From positions 1 to 36,457 of IMG/VR virus record IMGVR_UViG_3300028577_000004: 36,457 bases of DNA; one strand, given 5' to 3'. Source of the DNA: a virus. Below, piece after piece: positions 22,362-29,891 of the stretch. The stretch's first letter is position 1; each line of letters opens with the position of its first letter. A program made the position numbers and the translations under genes. Below the pieces are notes generated by a model, which had not been told where the DNA came from, ran no database searches, and saw only the letters and a program-made list of their open reading frames with translations.

Positions 22362-24446
22362 TTATTGTTGCGGTTGCAAAGCAGGCTGTGCCGAAGCTTG
22401 CTGCGCTAATGCACCTTCTGTTCTCTTGGTATCTTTATCTTCTTTTTCGGTAACTGATTGCGCATCTTGCATTTTAAGCATTTGCGATAAGGCAATAAGC
22501 TTCTCAAGGTGCGTAATATCCAATTCTTCCAGCTCTTTAAGCGCCCTGACTTTATCCAACAACCCAGAATCTTCATCTCTGATAGCTTGGGCACGTCGTT
22601 CAACTGCCAATGCCTGATTTTCTTCAACACGTGATATCCTTTCAAGACCCAATCCTTGGTCTGCTGCTGCACGCGCACGAGCCAATTCAGCTTGAGCAGC
22701 TTGTAAATCCATTTGCTGCTGCATCTGAGCTTGTTGCGCTTGTGCTTGTTGCTGTTTGGCTTGTTCAATAGCTTCAATAAGTTCTTTTTTATTCTGCATA
22801 GTAGACGCATTCAGCAATACATCTTCCGGTATAGGAACACCCGATTCGCGCATCTGCAATAACTGAGCAAATTGCATATTCTTCTGTGTTGCAGTGTTTA
22901 ATCCTTCAGTTACTACCGCATGATATTTGCCGAAGGCCTTATTATAAAACTGATCGGTTGGCTCTTGGCCTTCCAGAATCTTTTTCATCTTTCCTGGTGT
23001 AAAATTGGTCTGAATAAGATCAATCATCAAGTCACCTAGAAGCTTCTGCGCGTAATCTAAATTATCAAAAAGAATCTGTAAGGTTGTAAGCCCTGCACCC
23101 TGGCGAAGCATCGATAGAATGCCCGCTTTGTCGTCGACGGCACTGCCGAGTAGCTCTTCATTCACACCACTGATTTGGGCAATTTCTTCGCCTAAGATGC
23201 GCGATAATTCAATCATTGATGGCGGTATCTGTGGGGCAACTATCTGTTGAACATCCGTCATTTGCGCATCGTCTTTAAGCGCGACGCCTTTCCCTTGTCC
23301 CGACATGAAAACATCTTTTGGATTTACTAATGCGTTCTCTTTGTAAATGAATCCAGAATTAATTTGCGATTCAAGAATATCCAGCTCAATGATCTTACGA
23401 CGATTGTATAAATATTGAGCATCTCTTAAACCACGAACAACGCCCTGACACCTGTACGGGAAATAGGGCATTTGCGGATTATAATACGCCAAAACAGGAA
23501 CAAATGGATACTTATCGATGCCAGAAGGCTGAGGGCCATCGTAGAAGCATTTACCTTGAATAACGATGGCAAGTTTAACGGTGGGTACTTCAGATTCGAT
23601 CATCGTTACTTGCGGATATTGCTTCAAGAACAACTTGAGTTTGTCTTCATCTTGGCTGCGCCACTCTTGTACTTCGCCTGTTTGTGAATCGACAAGCAGT
23701 TGTTGCTTACGATAATCGCGATAATAGAATTCATCATAGGTGAGCAAGTTGGTATAGCTGACTGCGTAAGATTCTGGCATAAACTGGAATTTGGAAGAAA
23801 GTCCAGCTTGCGATTCATTTCCTTGAAGGCCAAGTATTTCTTCTGCATAATCAGGCATCAATGATATAGCTTCGCGCTTAGTTATGAATGAACGTTTCCA
23901 TATAGCATTGCAATCCGAAAGATCTTTCTTTCGGAAGAATGGGTCTATTAAGAACGAGTTGTACGAACAGTTGTCAACCTTGATAGTTCCTGAAACAGGA
24001 TCCTCACGATAATCCATCCATACATTAAGTAAATTCATTCCCGTTACCAATGATCCATGAAAGGAATCTGAAATGGTATTGAGAACACCTTCAGTATTAT
24101 TGATCCAAATAAGGCCCTTAGTAAATTGGTCCGCGGTGTCATTATCGGAGTTAATAATCCCCTCAACAATAATAGATTTCCTATTGTTTCGTTGATGTCC
24201 GGAAATCATATTAATCGTACGTTTGATTCGGTTAAAATTGAACTGAGTGCGACGATTTACGGGAAGGTTGCCATATACATCACTCCACAGAGTCTGGTCT
24301 CCTGACTCGAACCTAGTGTCTAAATCGGCTTCAGACCAGAACGACTGATTAAGCGTTATTGCTTCAGCATAGAACGATTCCATCTTTGACAATATGCCGC
24401 GGTGTTTTTCATTATAATATTGGGGACCCAAAGAAGGGAATATCAT
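22362..24446 (-). CDS. P22-type portal protein
   Basis: This 694-residue portal forms the dodecameric vertex through which DNA is packaged and ejected. Typical portions are NRRTQFNFNRIKRTINMISG, QRNNRKSIIVEG, DYREDPVSGTIKVDNCSYNS, IDPFFRKKDLSDCNAI, PQMPYFPYRCQGVVRGLRDA and EIAQISGVNEELLGSAVDDK. The stretch from about residue 540 to the end is a long Gln/Ala-rich helix (QQAQAQQAQMQQQMDLQAAQ), corresponding to the C-terminal barrel of P22-type portals. The family is usually 600-750 residues. AGGAGAG precedes the ATG. It lies in the expected late block with the terminase genes upstream. Confidence 0.92.
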   Translation of the reverse strand: MIFPSLGPQYYNEKHRGILSKMESFYAEAITLNQSFWSEADLDTRFESGDQTLWSDVYGNLPVNRRTQFNFNRIKRTINMISGHQRNNRKSIIVEGIINSDNDTADQFTKGLIWINNTEGVLNTISDSFHGSLVTGMNLLNVWMDYREDPVSGTIKVDNCSYNSFLIDPFFRKKDLSDCNAIWKRSFITKREAISLMPDYAEEILGLQGNESQAGLSSKFQFMPESYAVSYTNLLTYDEFYYRDYRKQQLLVDSQTGEVQEWRSQDEDKLKLFLKQYPQVTMIESEVPTVKLAIVIQGKCFYDGPQPSGIDKYPFVPVLAYYNPQMPYFPYRCQGVVRGLRDAQYLYNRRKIIELDILESQINSGFIYKENALVNPKDVFMSGQGKGVALKDDAQMTDVQQIVAPQIPPSMIELSRILGEEIAQISGVNEELLGSAVDDKAGILSMLRQGAGLTTLQILFDNLDYAQKLLGDLMIDLIQTNFTPGKMKKILEGQEPTDQFYNKAFGKYHAVVTEGLNTATQKNMQFAQLLQMRESGVPIPEDVLLNASTMQNKKELIEAIEQAKQQQAQAQQAQMQQQMDLQAAQAELARARAAADQGLGLERISRVEENQALAVERRAQAIRDEDSGLLDKVRALKELEELDITHLEKLIALSQMLKMQDAQSVTEKEDKDTKRTEGALAQQASAQPALQPQQ

Positions 24447-24553
24447 TTTTACTCTCCTTAAAAGATTTAAAATGCGCTATAGCATTGGCCTATAGTCTAG
24501 AATTACTCCGAAGATACTTCAACAATAATTCCCCACAGCGTATATCAAGCGAA

Positions 24554-24904
24554 TTAATGGGCGCCTTGATAAATAAGAACTCCCGCCATACCAAGCATCA
24601 TAACGATAGAAGAATATAAGGAAGCATTACGATATTCTTCACCGATAGTTTCTTCTACAATCTTAGCTTGCGCGTACAATAAAGCAGCTGCCACAGCCAA
24701 GAAAGAGTATGGGCTATCAAGAACCTCTGACCATTTGCAGACACGTTGTGCTGCCAATAAAACGCCACCGGTAAAGGTAGAGACGGCCGCAGTAATAGCA
24801 ACTTTCCCAACTATTTTACCTGTTGAATCATGAGAGGTTTGTTCTGTTCCCCATCCAGCAAAACAAGAAGAAGAAAATAACAAGACAAATACTAAAACTT
24901 TCAT
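24554..24904 (-). CDS. Secreted/membrane protein with signal peptide (holin candidate)
   Basis: The 116-residue protein starts with a signal-like segment (MKVLVFVLLFSSSCFAGW). Three further hydrophobic stretches follow at about residues 31-52, 64-82 and 94-113 (VMMLGMAGVLIYQG). The number of membrane spans and the position next to other small membrane proteins suggest a lysis role such as a holin, but no family pattern is clear. A GGGGGACCC ribosome site precedes the ATG. Confidence 0.6.
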   Translation of the reverse strand: MKVLVFVLLFSSSCFAGWGTEQTSHDSTGKIVGKVAITAAVSTFTGGVLLAAQRVCKWSEVLDSPYSFLAVAAALLYAQAKIVEETIGEEYRNASLYSSIVMMLGMAGVLIYQGAH

Positions 24905-24966
24905 GGGTCCCCCTAGTTAAACATTGTTTACATAAGGATATCATTTAAAATCTCAGAAAAGCAAGA

Positions 24967-25344
24967 CTAAAACGTCTCTTCTATGAATGGATACTCTAAT
25001 ACAAAGGATTTTGCCCATTCAACTAAGCATGTTTCATCGTGATTTAACGGAGCGATCAACTCAAGAAGATCTCTTGTTTGTTGCGCCATGCCAATGAAAA
25101 TCAATTGCTTATGTTTGGGGTGAATTGAGTCATCTTGTTCAAGCTTATCGGTAGCGTCGCGCATTTGCTCTAATTGATCTATGAGCCAATCCAAAACATG
25201 TTCCTCCAAAGCAATATAGGTCAACTTGTTTTTTGGTCGTGCCATCGCATTCACCTCGCCCTTTTTTAAAAAAAAAATAAAAAGCGACAGAAAAACCGCC
25301 GCTACCAATATACCTACCACGCTATACTTCCTTTTTACTTCCAT
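24967..25344 (-). CDS. Membrane-anchored small protein (125 aa)
   Basis: I place the start at the ATG at 25344 (MEVKRKYSVVGILVAAVFLS), because AAAAGGA lies seven bases upstream. The frame from 25368 begins inside the previous gene with no site. One membrane segment (VVGILVAAVFLSLFIFFLKK) is followed by a basic linker and a soluble helical domain (HVLDWLIDQLEQMRDATDKL). Such an N-in anchor plus helical domain is seen in spanins and in virion membrane proteins. It overlaps the previous gene by about 23 bases. Confidence 0.6.
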   Translation of the reverse strand: MEVKRKYSVVGILVAAVFLSLFIFFLKKGEVNAMARPKNKLTYIALEEHVLDWLIDQLEQMRDATDKLEQDDSIHPKHKQLIFIGMAQQTRDLLELIAPLNHDETCLVEWAKSFVLEYPFIEETF

Positions 25345-25525
25345 TACAATCCTTTTTGCGACAATCAAAACATATCGGCTCTACTTCTTCATAGCTGATA
25401 TAGGTCTGTAACGGACCATCTTCAGCTATCTTATTTATACCATCCGCGTGCGGATTTGTCAGTGAGTTTATGGTCGTCTTTCTAATCTTGTACTGAAGTA
25501 TCAGTTGGCCGGAGCATCGGAACAT
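25322..25525 (-). CDS. Hypothetical protein (67 aa), overlapping genes on both sides
   Basis: The 67 residues, starting MFRCSGQLILQYKIRKTTIN, are preceded by GAGAG about six bases before the ATG. The C-terminal part has CFDCRKKDCN, a small Cys cluster. The gene overlaps its upstream neighbour by 25 bases and its downstream neighbour by 23. The nested layout near a membrane protein with coiled coil recalls Rz/Rz1 spanin pairs, but there is no lipoprotein signal. It is of uncertain reality. Confidence 0.45.
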   Translation of the reverse strand: MFRCSGQLILQYKIRKTTINSLTNPHADGINKIAEDGPLQTYISYEEVEPICFDCRKKDCNGSKKEV

Positions 25526-25806
25526 TTTTTACTCTCTGGCATATCGTAATAGGTGCTGCTACCATAATATTTTTTGTCGGCATAAATAGTTCCCGCAAGC
25601 CAATTTCTATCGAGGCAATCCTGAATAAATACAGATCCGCCCTTGGAATCAATGAATCGTTTGATATATTCTTCGGCTTCTTTCTTCATTTGGTCTTGGC
25701 TTTCTTTTTCTTTTAACCTTTGTCGATAACGCCAATGAACCTGAAGGGCAAAATATAATTTATAAGTTATAGCGCTCAATAAAAATCCTAAAAATAAGTA
25801 AATCAT
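25501..25806 (-). CDS. Membrane-anchored coiled-coil protein (spanin-like?)
   Basis: 101 residues: an N-terminal membrane segment (MIYLFLGFLLSAITYKLYFA) is followed by a charged coiled coil (RYRQRLKEKESQDQMKKEAE) and a short C-terminal domain. An N-terminal anchor plus periplasmic coiled coil is the layout of inner-membrane spanins (Rz), and the next gene overlaps it as Rz1 often does. The partner, however, lacks a lipobox, so this stays a suggestion. The ribosome site is AGAGAGGATATAT, which is shared by the Fic-side genes. Confidence 0.5.
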   Translation of the reverse strand: MIYLFLGFLLSAITYKLYFALQVHWRYRQRLKEKESQDQMKKEAEEYIKRFIDSKGGSVFIQDCLDRNWLAGTIYADKKYYGSSTYYDMPESKKCSDAPAN

Positions 25807-26148
25807 CTATATATCCTCTCTGCAACACGCAAAGCACATTTTCATATTCATTGCTATACAGCATTCTTCATGCAACTTCTTTTGAAATTCTGGGCTCCTC
25901 TCTGGATGAGGATCAACTTCCTGCGTTGATTTCACCGATAGCTCATTGGGGAAGAATGGGTTTTCGTATTCTGTTTCAAAATACTTACGTCTCTCCTTGT
26001 TCCATTTATTTTTCATCTCTGCAGTCATCTCAGAAACATGAAAAAGATTTTCTTGGTTTATCTCTTCATTCATCTGCTTATAAGTAACAACTTCTTCCTT
26101 AACAATCGCATCACCAATACATTGTTCAAAAGGTATTTTATCTTCCAT
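25807..26148 (-). CDS. Hypothetical protein (113 aa) with Cys cluster at C-terminus
   Basis: 113 polar residues, with acidic and helical parts (EMTAEMKNKWNKERRKYFET) and a C-terminal CCIAMNMKMCFACCREDI in which five Cys are close together. The end REDI is the same as the C-terminus of the large terminase, because the same ribosome-site sequence (GAGAGGATATA) is used before the next gene. It lies directly after the Fic gene. The function is unknown. Confidence 0.6.
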   Translation of the reverse strand: MEDKIPFEQCIGDAIVKEEVVTYKQMNEEINQENLFHVSEMTAEMKNKWNKERRKYFETEYENPFFPNELSVKSTQEVDPHPERSPEFQKKLHEECCIAMNMKMCFACCREDI

Positions 26149-26149
26149 T

Positions 26150-26180
26150 ATATATCCTCTCTAAAGAATCCACTTGTTTG
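26150..26180. repeat. Left copy of 31-bp repeat flanking the Fic gene
   Basis: These 31 bases match 26612-26642 at 29 positions (ATATATCCTCTCTAAA, one mismatch, AATCCACT, one mismatch, GTTTG). The right copy is the 3' end of the terminase gene. This left copy forms the last codons of the Fic gene in another frame. The pair suggests that Fic was inserted with duplication of the border. Confidence 0.75.
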
Positions 26181-26613
26181 ACCCCCTTTGCGAAAATCTT
26201 TCAAGGGTTTGGTAATAAAAAGCATGTAAAAAACCTAAGGACATACCTTTTCGCCGCCATAACCAAAGTGCTCTGCCAAGTCTTCCATTACCATCAGTAA
26301 AAGGATGAAGCTTTTCATACTGGCAATGTAAATCATACGAATCATAATTTCTACTCAGCAGTCTATCAACAAATTCAGTCATTCTTGGATCGCCAAAGGG
26401 AGGATAATACTTACCTATTCTTACATTCATTCCATATTGATCCCTAAGAAGAGCTTCCGGCTGGTAAATAGAAAGAAATAACTTCATATCTTCCAAAGTA
26501 ATTTTATCTAAGGATACAAAGCGAATTAATTCATCAATTTCTTGCTGAGTAGGCTCCCGGTGAATTCCTTCTATTGCGTTAGATTCTTTAACAAAATCAT
26601 AATAAGTTATCAT
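26161..26613 (-). CDS. Fic-domain protein (probable AMP transferase), class II type
   Basis: The 150 residues contain the full Fic catalytic motif HPFTDGNGRLGR at 103-114 (His103, Asp107, the GNGR anion hole, and the second Arg). They also contain an N-terminal SNAIEG at residues 11-16, matching the (S/T)xxxE(G/N) inhibitory helix of class II Fic proteins. The family transfers AMP (or other nucleotide parts) to hydroxyl groups of target proteins. The C-terminal residues SNKWIL come from a duplicated piece of the terminase gene end. The ATG overlaps the terminase stop (ATGA at 26613-26610). A Fic gene in a terminase operon looks like a moron that modifies a host target or defends the infected cell. 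Confidence 0.92.
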   Translation of the reverse strand: MITYYDFVKESNAIEGIHREPTQQEIDELIRFVSLDKITLEDMKLFLSIYQPEALLRDQYGMNVRIGKYYPPFGDPRMTEFVDRLLSRNYDSYDLHCQYEKLHPFTDGNGRLGRALWLWRRKGMSLGFLHAFYYQTLERFSQRGSNKWIL

Positions 26614-27959
26614 ATATCCTCTCTAAAAAATCCACTGGTTTGTCTTCCACCATACATTGCTTCTCTATATCTCTTGTCTAAATCATCAGCGCTCAATCCA
26701 TCACGCGTCTTAGGCAACGACACTGCAAGATATCGCATTGCATCTGCCCAATGTGATGACCAATCATGGAGTGGGATAGGCTTATACACCTTTTTCTTTA
26801 TATCGTACTCTTGACGGTAATTCTCCATCGCTTTGATAAACGAAGCACAATTCTTCTCATCAATCCATACTTTACTTAAACAAGAACGAACAGATTCTAT
26901 GCCATCGTAGATACTGATATTGGGTGCAACAGTAAAATTAATGCCCAGCTGCTTTGCTTTCTCAATCCGTGTCATACCAGAACCAAATTCTTTCACGGCA
27001 ATATCATGCGGTGCTATATGCTTGCCATAGTTGTAGTCTTTTTGCTGTAACACTTTAACATAATGCTCAAGGCCTTGCTTGGAGTTTTCGTAGCAGTCAA
27101 ATATTCGCACCGTCTGGCCTATAATTTGCGCAAATAATATTACTGTCGAATCTCTGACCCCGAGGTCCCAGAAACTGTGAGTTTTAAACCCAACTTCATG
27201 CGGCACTTGCCCAATTCTGCCATCTAAGCGCATCTTATCGAGATACTTGGCATAATAAGCTCCCTCCACGCCCATATCAAAGCTCGTGTAATATTCTTGA
27301 TACACTAAGTCTTGTGATATCAGGCCTTCTTGTAAGTCTTTTTGGATCTCGGCCAATGGTATATGATCGGTATCGTCCAGCGTAAGCTTTGATACGAACC
27401 AATCGGACGAGTGAGAAGCGATCTGAAACATCTCGAAAAAGTGGTTCTTGCCGCGCGGCGTGCTTTCAAAGACAGCCCAGCCCGCATTCGCCGCCAGCAC
27501 GGGTCTCAGGAATGCATATGCGTTGGGCGATTGGAGCGCATATTCTGAGAAGACCAAACCCTGGGGGTTTGTTCCAACAAGTGAATCGATATTATCTGAT
27601 CCGACAATTTGAATAAGTGAATCGTTTACTAATTTAATCTTGAGCTCTTGAGAGTTTGTAGACGCGACAAGTTCGCTGGGAATATAATCCAAAAAACGTC
27701 TTCCTTCATTGGTAATCGAATCATATATTACCTTCTTCCCTTGGCTATACGTGGGGAATACATAATAATAAACCCCAACTTTCCTTAAAGCAGCACGAAT
27801 TACCAGATTGAACGTGCATAAATCTTTCCCTGCCCGCCGAGGCCACGCCAAAAAGAACTTCTTAAACTTTCCTTCATCAAATGCTTTGCAGAAAGGGAGC
27901 TGGTATGGACGAGGTTGAAAAGAATCTAACCTGATGCGTGTTTCTACATTAAGATTCAT
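26610..27959 (-). CDS. terL: Terminase large subunit
   Basis: This 449-residue protein packages DNA into the prohead. The N-terminal ATPase has an unusual Walker A, AWPRRAGKD, at about residues 38-46, and Walker B GLVFSEYAL at about 134-142. The motor motif ESTPRGKNHF follows. The C-terminal nuclease has FWDLGVRDSTVILFAQ (about 263-278) and DWSSHWADAMRY (about 399-410), with conserved Asp residues for metal binding. Length and motif order fit headful-packaging terminases of podoviruses. A locally more GC-rich stretch occurs around 27.4-27.5 kb. The start overlaps the stop of the zinc-finger-like gene by four bases. Confidence 0.93.
   Translation of the reverse strand: MNLNVETRIRLDSFQPRPYQLPFCKAFDEGKFKKFFLAWPRRAGKDLCTFNLVIRAALRKVGVYYYVFPTYSQGKKVIYDSITNEGRRFLDYIPSELVASTNSQELKIKLVNDSLIQIVGSDNIDSLVGTNPQGLVFSEYALQSPNAYAFLRPVLAANAGWAVFESTPRGKNHFFEMFQIASHSSDWFVSKLTLDDTDHIPLAEIQKDLQEGLISQDLVYQEYYTSFDMGVEGAYYAKYLDKMRLDGRIGQVPHEVGFKTHSFWDLGVRDSTVILFAQIIGQTVRIFDCYENSKQGLEHYVKVLQQKDYNYGKHIAPHDIAVKEFGSGMTRIEKAKQLGINFTVAPNISIYDGIESVRSCLSKVWIDEKNCASFIKAMENYRQEYDIKKKVYKPIPLHDWSSHWADAMRYLAVSLPKTRDGLSADDLDKRYREAMYGGRQTSGFFREDI
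26612..26642. repeat. Right copy of 31-bp repeat (end of terminase gene)
   Basis: This copy encodes the terminase C-terminus (QTSGFFREDI) and the ribosome site of the Fic gene. It is the partner of 26150-26180. A shorter match of 14 bases (ATATATCCTCTCTG) begins near 25809 and covers only the ribosome site. That copy probably reflects shared translation signals rather than insertion. Confidence 0.75.
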
Positions 27960-28144
27960 TTGCGTGCTTCTTTATAGGCTGACTTGCATTCTTCTGAACA
28001 GAATCTCTGCTGGCATGTAGGAGCAACTTCAAACTTCTTAAAGCAGAAATGGCATTGTTTGAGTCCACTCTTGCGCGTTGGAGGATATACTTCTCTGCTT
28101 GTTTTTTTTAATGTTGTTCGCTTCACAAAGTTAGTGTTTGTCAT
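27956..28144 (-). CDS. Zinc-ribbon-like small protein
   Basis: The 62-residue basic protein has KQCHFCFKKFEV, then TCQQRFCSEECKSAYKE: Cys pairs spaced CxxC ... CxxxxCxxxC, as in small treble-clef zinc ribbons. The N-terminus is basic (KRTTLKKTSREVYPPTRKSG). It directly precedes the terminase large subunit gene and overlaps it by four bases. Such proteins often accompany terminases and may help DNA binding or cleavage (HNH-like cofactor), but no HNH residues are visible. Confidence 0.7.
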   Translation of the reverse strand: MTNTNFVKRTTLKKTSREVYPPTRKSGLKQCHFCFKKFEVAPTCQQRFCSEECKSAYKEARK

Positions 28145-28162
28145 TCTTTCTCTCCTTCTACA

Positions 28163-28342
28163 TTACTTACATTTTTGATCGCAATACACACCGTGTTTTG
28201 TTTCTAAATTATGTTTTACTCGTTCGTCCCAAGGAATATACCCTTCACCGGTAGGATTGTGGTAGCATCGGATTGCATGACCACAGCATTTCTCTTGGAT
28301 AGGTTCGGGACAGAGTTTTAAAAGAAAGCACTGTTCCGGCGT
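28163..28342 (-). CDS. Cys/His-rich small protein with apparent ACG start
   Basis: An open frame of 59 residues (PEQCFLLKLCPEPIQEKCCG, then HAIRCYHNPTGEGYIPWDER, ending YCDQKCK) contains eight Cys and four His, in the layout of a zinc-binding domain. There is no ATG, GTG or TTG near its beginning. The frame is closed upstream by a TAA only four codons before an ACG that has a perfect AAGGAG five bases upstream. I therefore propose initiation at ACG (28342). Otherwise it is a gene that lost its start. It lies between the DUF551 gene and the zinc-ribbon gene. Confidence 0.5.
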   Translation of the reverse strand, partial: TPEQCFLLKLCPEPIQEKCCGHAIRCYHNPTGEGYIPWDERVKHNLETKHGVYCDQKCK

Positions 28343-28355
28343 TCTTTCTCCTTAT

Positions 28356-28592
28356 TTACTTAGAGCCATCCATATCCAATCTCATGTCTTTAACAGGATA
28401 CCAGTGCGTTACTGTTACTTCTTGATCATCAGGTTCCGACCATGCTCTCCAGCGAGGTTCTCGATCCATTTCTTTAATATATCTTGCTATAGTCGGTTTA
28501 CCGTCTACTAAAACGACATTCACGTCCATTATATTTGTTGCCCGTGATATTCCTGGTTCGGGGAGTCTGTCTTTTACTGATATCCACTTCAT
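28356..28592 (-). CDS. DUF551-like protein
   Basis: The 78 residues open with MKWISVKDRLPEPG and end with VTVTHWYPVKDMRLD, the two hallmarks of the DUF551 family (W.SV.DRLPE at the start and V.HW.P(L/V) near the end) seen in many phage genomes. The molecular role of the family is not known. The ATG overlaps the stop of the upstream gene as ATGA. The next frame downstream is the ACG-start candidate. Confidence 0.85.
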   Translation of the reverse strand: MKWISVKDRLPEPGISRATNIMDVNVVLVDGKPTIARYIKEMDREPRWRAWSEPDDQEVTVTHWYPVKDMRLDMDGSK

Positions 28593-28939
28593 TTTTTTAT
28601 CCTTTTTACTTTTTTTGATTTAATTTTTTCGAAGAAATCATTGTTGTGTTCATGAATAAATTCTCGAGGTGGTTTATCAAGATGATATAAATAGCTCATA
28701 AAGAGAGCATGATCACTCATCTCCCAGTAACGCAAGTTCTTGATGACTACGTAAGGCTTACTAACTATTTTGTCAGGGATAATTTCTTGGCAAACTTCTT
28801 TATCACATGAAAAAATATCGCAATCGAACGCATGTTTCTTTTCAAAGGTGGGAAATTCTTGGAAATCTTCGTCTAGTCTTTGCCTTAAGGCTTTTATCTG
28901 ACTTCGAGAAATGTACCCGTAAGCTACTTCTGTTTTCAT
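28589..28939 (-). CDS. Hypothetical protein (116 aa)
   Basis: The 116 residues begin MKTEVAYGYISRSQIKALRQ, have a small Cys cluster (FDCDIFSCDKEVC) and a basic C-terminus (KIKSKKVKRIKK). No transmembrane or catalytic motif is seen. It overlaps both the terminase small subunit gene and the DUF551 gene by four bases (ATGA), so the three are probably translated as a coupled set. Confidence 0.65.
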   Translation of the reverse strand: MKTEVAYGYISRSQIKALRQRLDEDFQEFPTFEKKHAFDCDIFSCDKEVCQEIIPDKIVSKPYVVIKNLRYWEMSDHALFMSYLYHLDKPPREFIHEHNNDFFEKIKSKKVKRIKK

Positions 28940-29445
28940 TTCTTATCCTTCTTAGCAGGAACCTCCTCAAAGGCGGGTATTTCCACTACCCTTATACCAC
29001 CAGCAGCAGCAATCTTTTCCTTAAGAGCAGTTTCATATTTCTTAGCCTCGTCAAATTCTGGGCTATAACTATGAATCATAAAACGCACTGCGCTCCAATC
29101 TGCTTTTTTATCTACTGCATTACCCCATAATCTTTCGCCAAGTCTTGCCATAGCTTTTTCGTGTTCTTCTTTAAAGTAAGGGTGCTTGTCCAAGAGTTTG
29201 TAATAAGAACCACGAGTAAGACCTAAAGAGTATATGAATTCGGTTATTGTTTTTGCTTCTGGGTTTAATTGGACCCAAGTAGAGAGCTTATTGGTCCATT
29301 CTTCTATCATAGCTTGTGAAATAGGAATTGTTCTCCATGAATAGATCCCATCTTCAGAAGAAATCACAGGCGCCCTTTTTGCCTTTGCTTTTTCTTTATT
29401 GTTAACTTGGGGTTTTTTATTCAATACCTTCTTCTTTGCTTTCAT
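28936..29445 (-). CDS. terS: Terminase small subunit candidate
   Basis: The 169-residue protein has a basic N-terminus (KKKVLNKKPQVNNKEKAKAK) and a helix-turn-helix-like segment at about residues 62-85 (TITEFIYSLGLTRGSYYKLL), followed by a helix LGERLWGNAVDKKADWSAVR. This is the layout of small terminases that recognise the packaging site. It lies in the same operon as the large subunit but is separated from it by four small genes. It overlaps the RusA gene by 29 bases. Confidence 0.72.
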   Translation of the reverse strand: MKAKKKVLNKKPQVNNKEKAKAKRAPVISSEDGIYSWRTIPISQAMIEEWTNKLSTWVQLNPEAKTITEFIYSLGLTRGSYYKLLDKHPYFKEEHEKAMARLGERLWGNAVDKKADWSAVRFMIHSYSPEFDEAKKYETALKEKIAAAGGIRVVEIPAFEEVPAKKDKK

Positions 29446-29845
29446 TTGTCGCTTTCAATGGGAGTTGTGTCAATACCAATTCAGTCTTGCCGATATCGGC
29501 CCATATTTTTTTAGCAAATATTTGAGCAATTAGCGAGTCATCTTTGTATAATACGCCATTGCAGACATCAAGTATGTATTTAATCATATTGTCTAAGTCC
29601 GGGCGTTGAGGATGATATTTGTCACGCGTGAGATCTCTTCTGCGTTCGGAGTATGATCGTGGTATGGGCATAAAGAATGTAATATCGGCAAATAATGGTC
29701 CCTCGAAGAGTGGATTAAGACCATGTTGTTTCTTAATTTGTATTCCGTCTAAATATTTTTGTTGCCGCTGCACATCCACGACATGCCCCTTAAAAAAGCG
29801 AGGACGCTGCAAAGCCTCAGGATCACCATGGAGTATGTACTTCAT
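29417..29845 (-). CDS. RusA-type Holliday junction resolvase
   Basis: The 142 residues include the RusA signature: P.. RPRF near the start (ALQRPRFF), HPQRPDLDNMIKYILD at residues 78-93 with Asp83 and Asp85, and NGVLYKDDSLIAQ at 96-108 with paired Asp. These acidic residues and Lys89 match the metal site and catalytic Lys of RusA. RusA proteins cut four-way junctions made in recombination or replication. Here it would act with the ERF-like annealing proteins encoded at 33-35 kb, and may clear branched DNA before packaging. Confidence 0.9.
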   Translation of the reverse strand: MKYILHGDPEALQRPRFFKGHVVDVQRQQKYLDGIQIKKQHGLNPLFEGPLFADITFFMPIPRSYSERRRDLTRDKYHPQRPDLDNMIKYILDVCNGVLYKDDSLIAQIFAKKIWADIGKTELVLTQLPLKATNESKEEGIE

Positions 29846-29891
29846 ACGCGTATATCTCCTATTATGTAAAGATTCCTTTTATTATACGACA

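Noticed and set aside
22406-22810. 134-residue Lys/Leu-rich minus-strand frame
   Set aside because: It is a frame shadow of the Gln/Ala-rich portal C-terminus, as its low-complexity composition shows.
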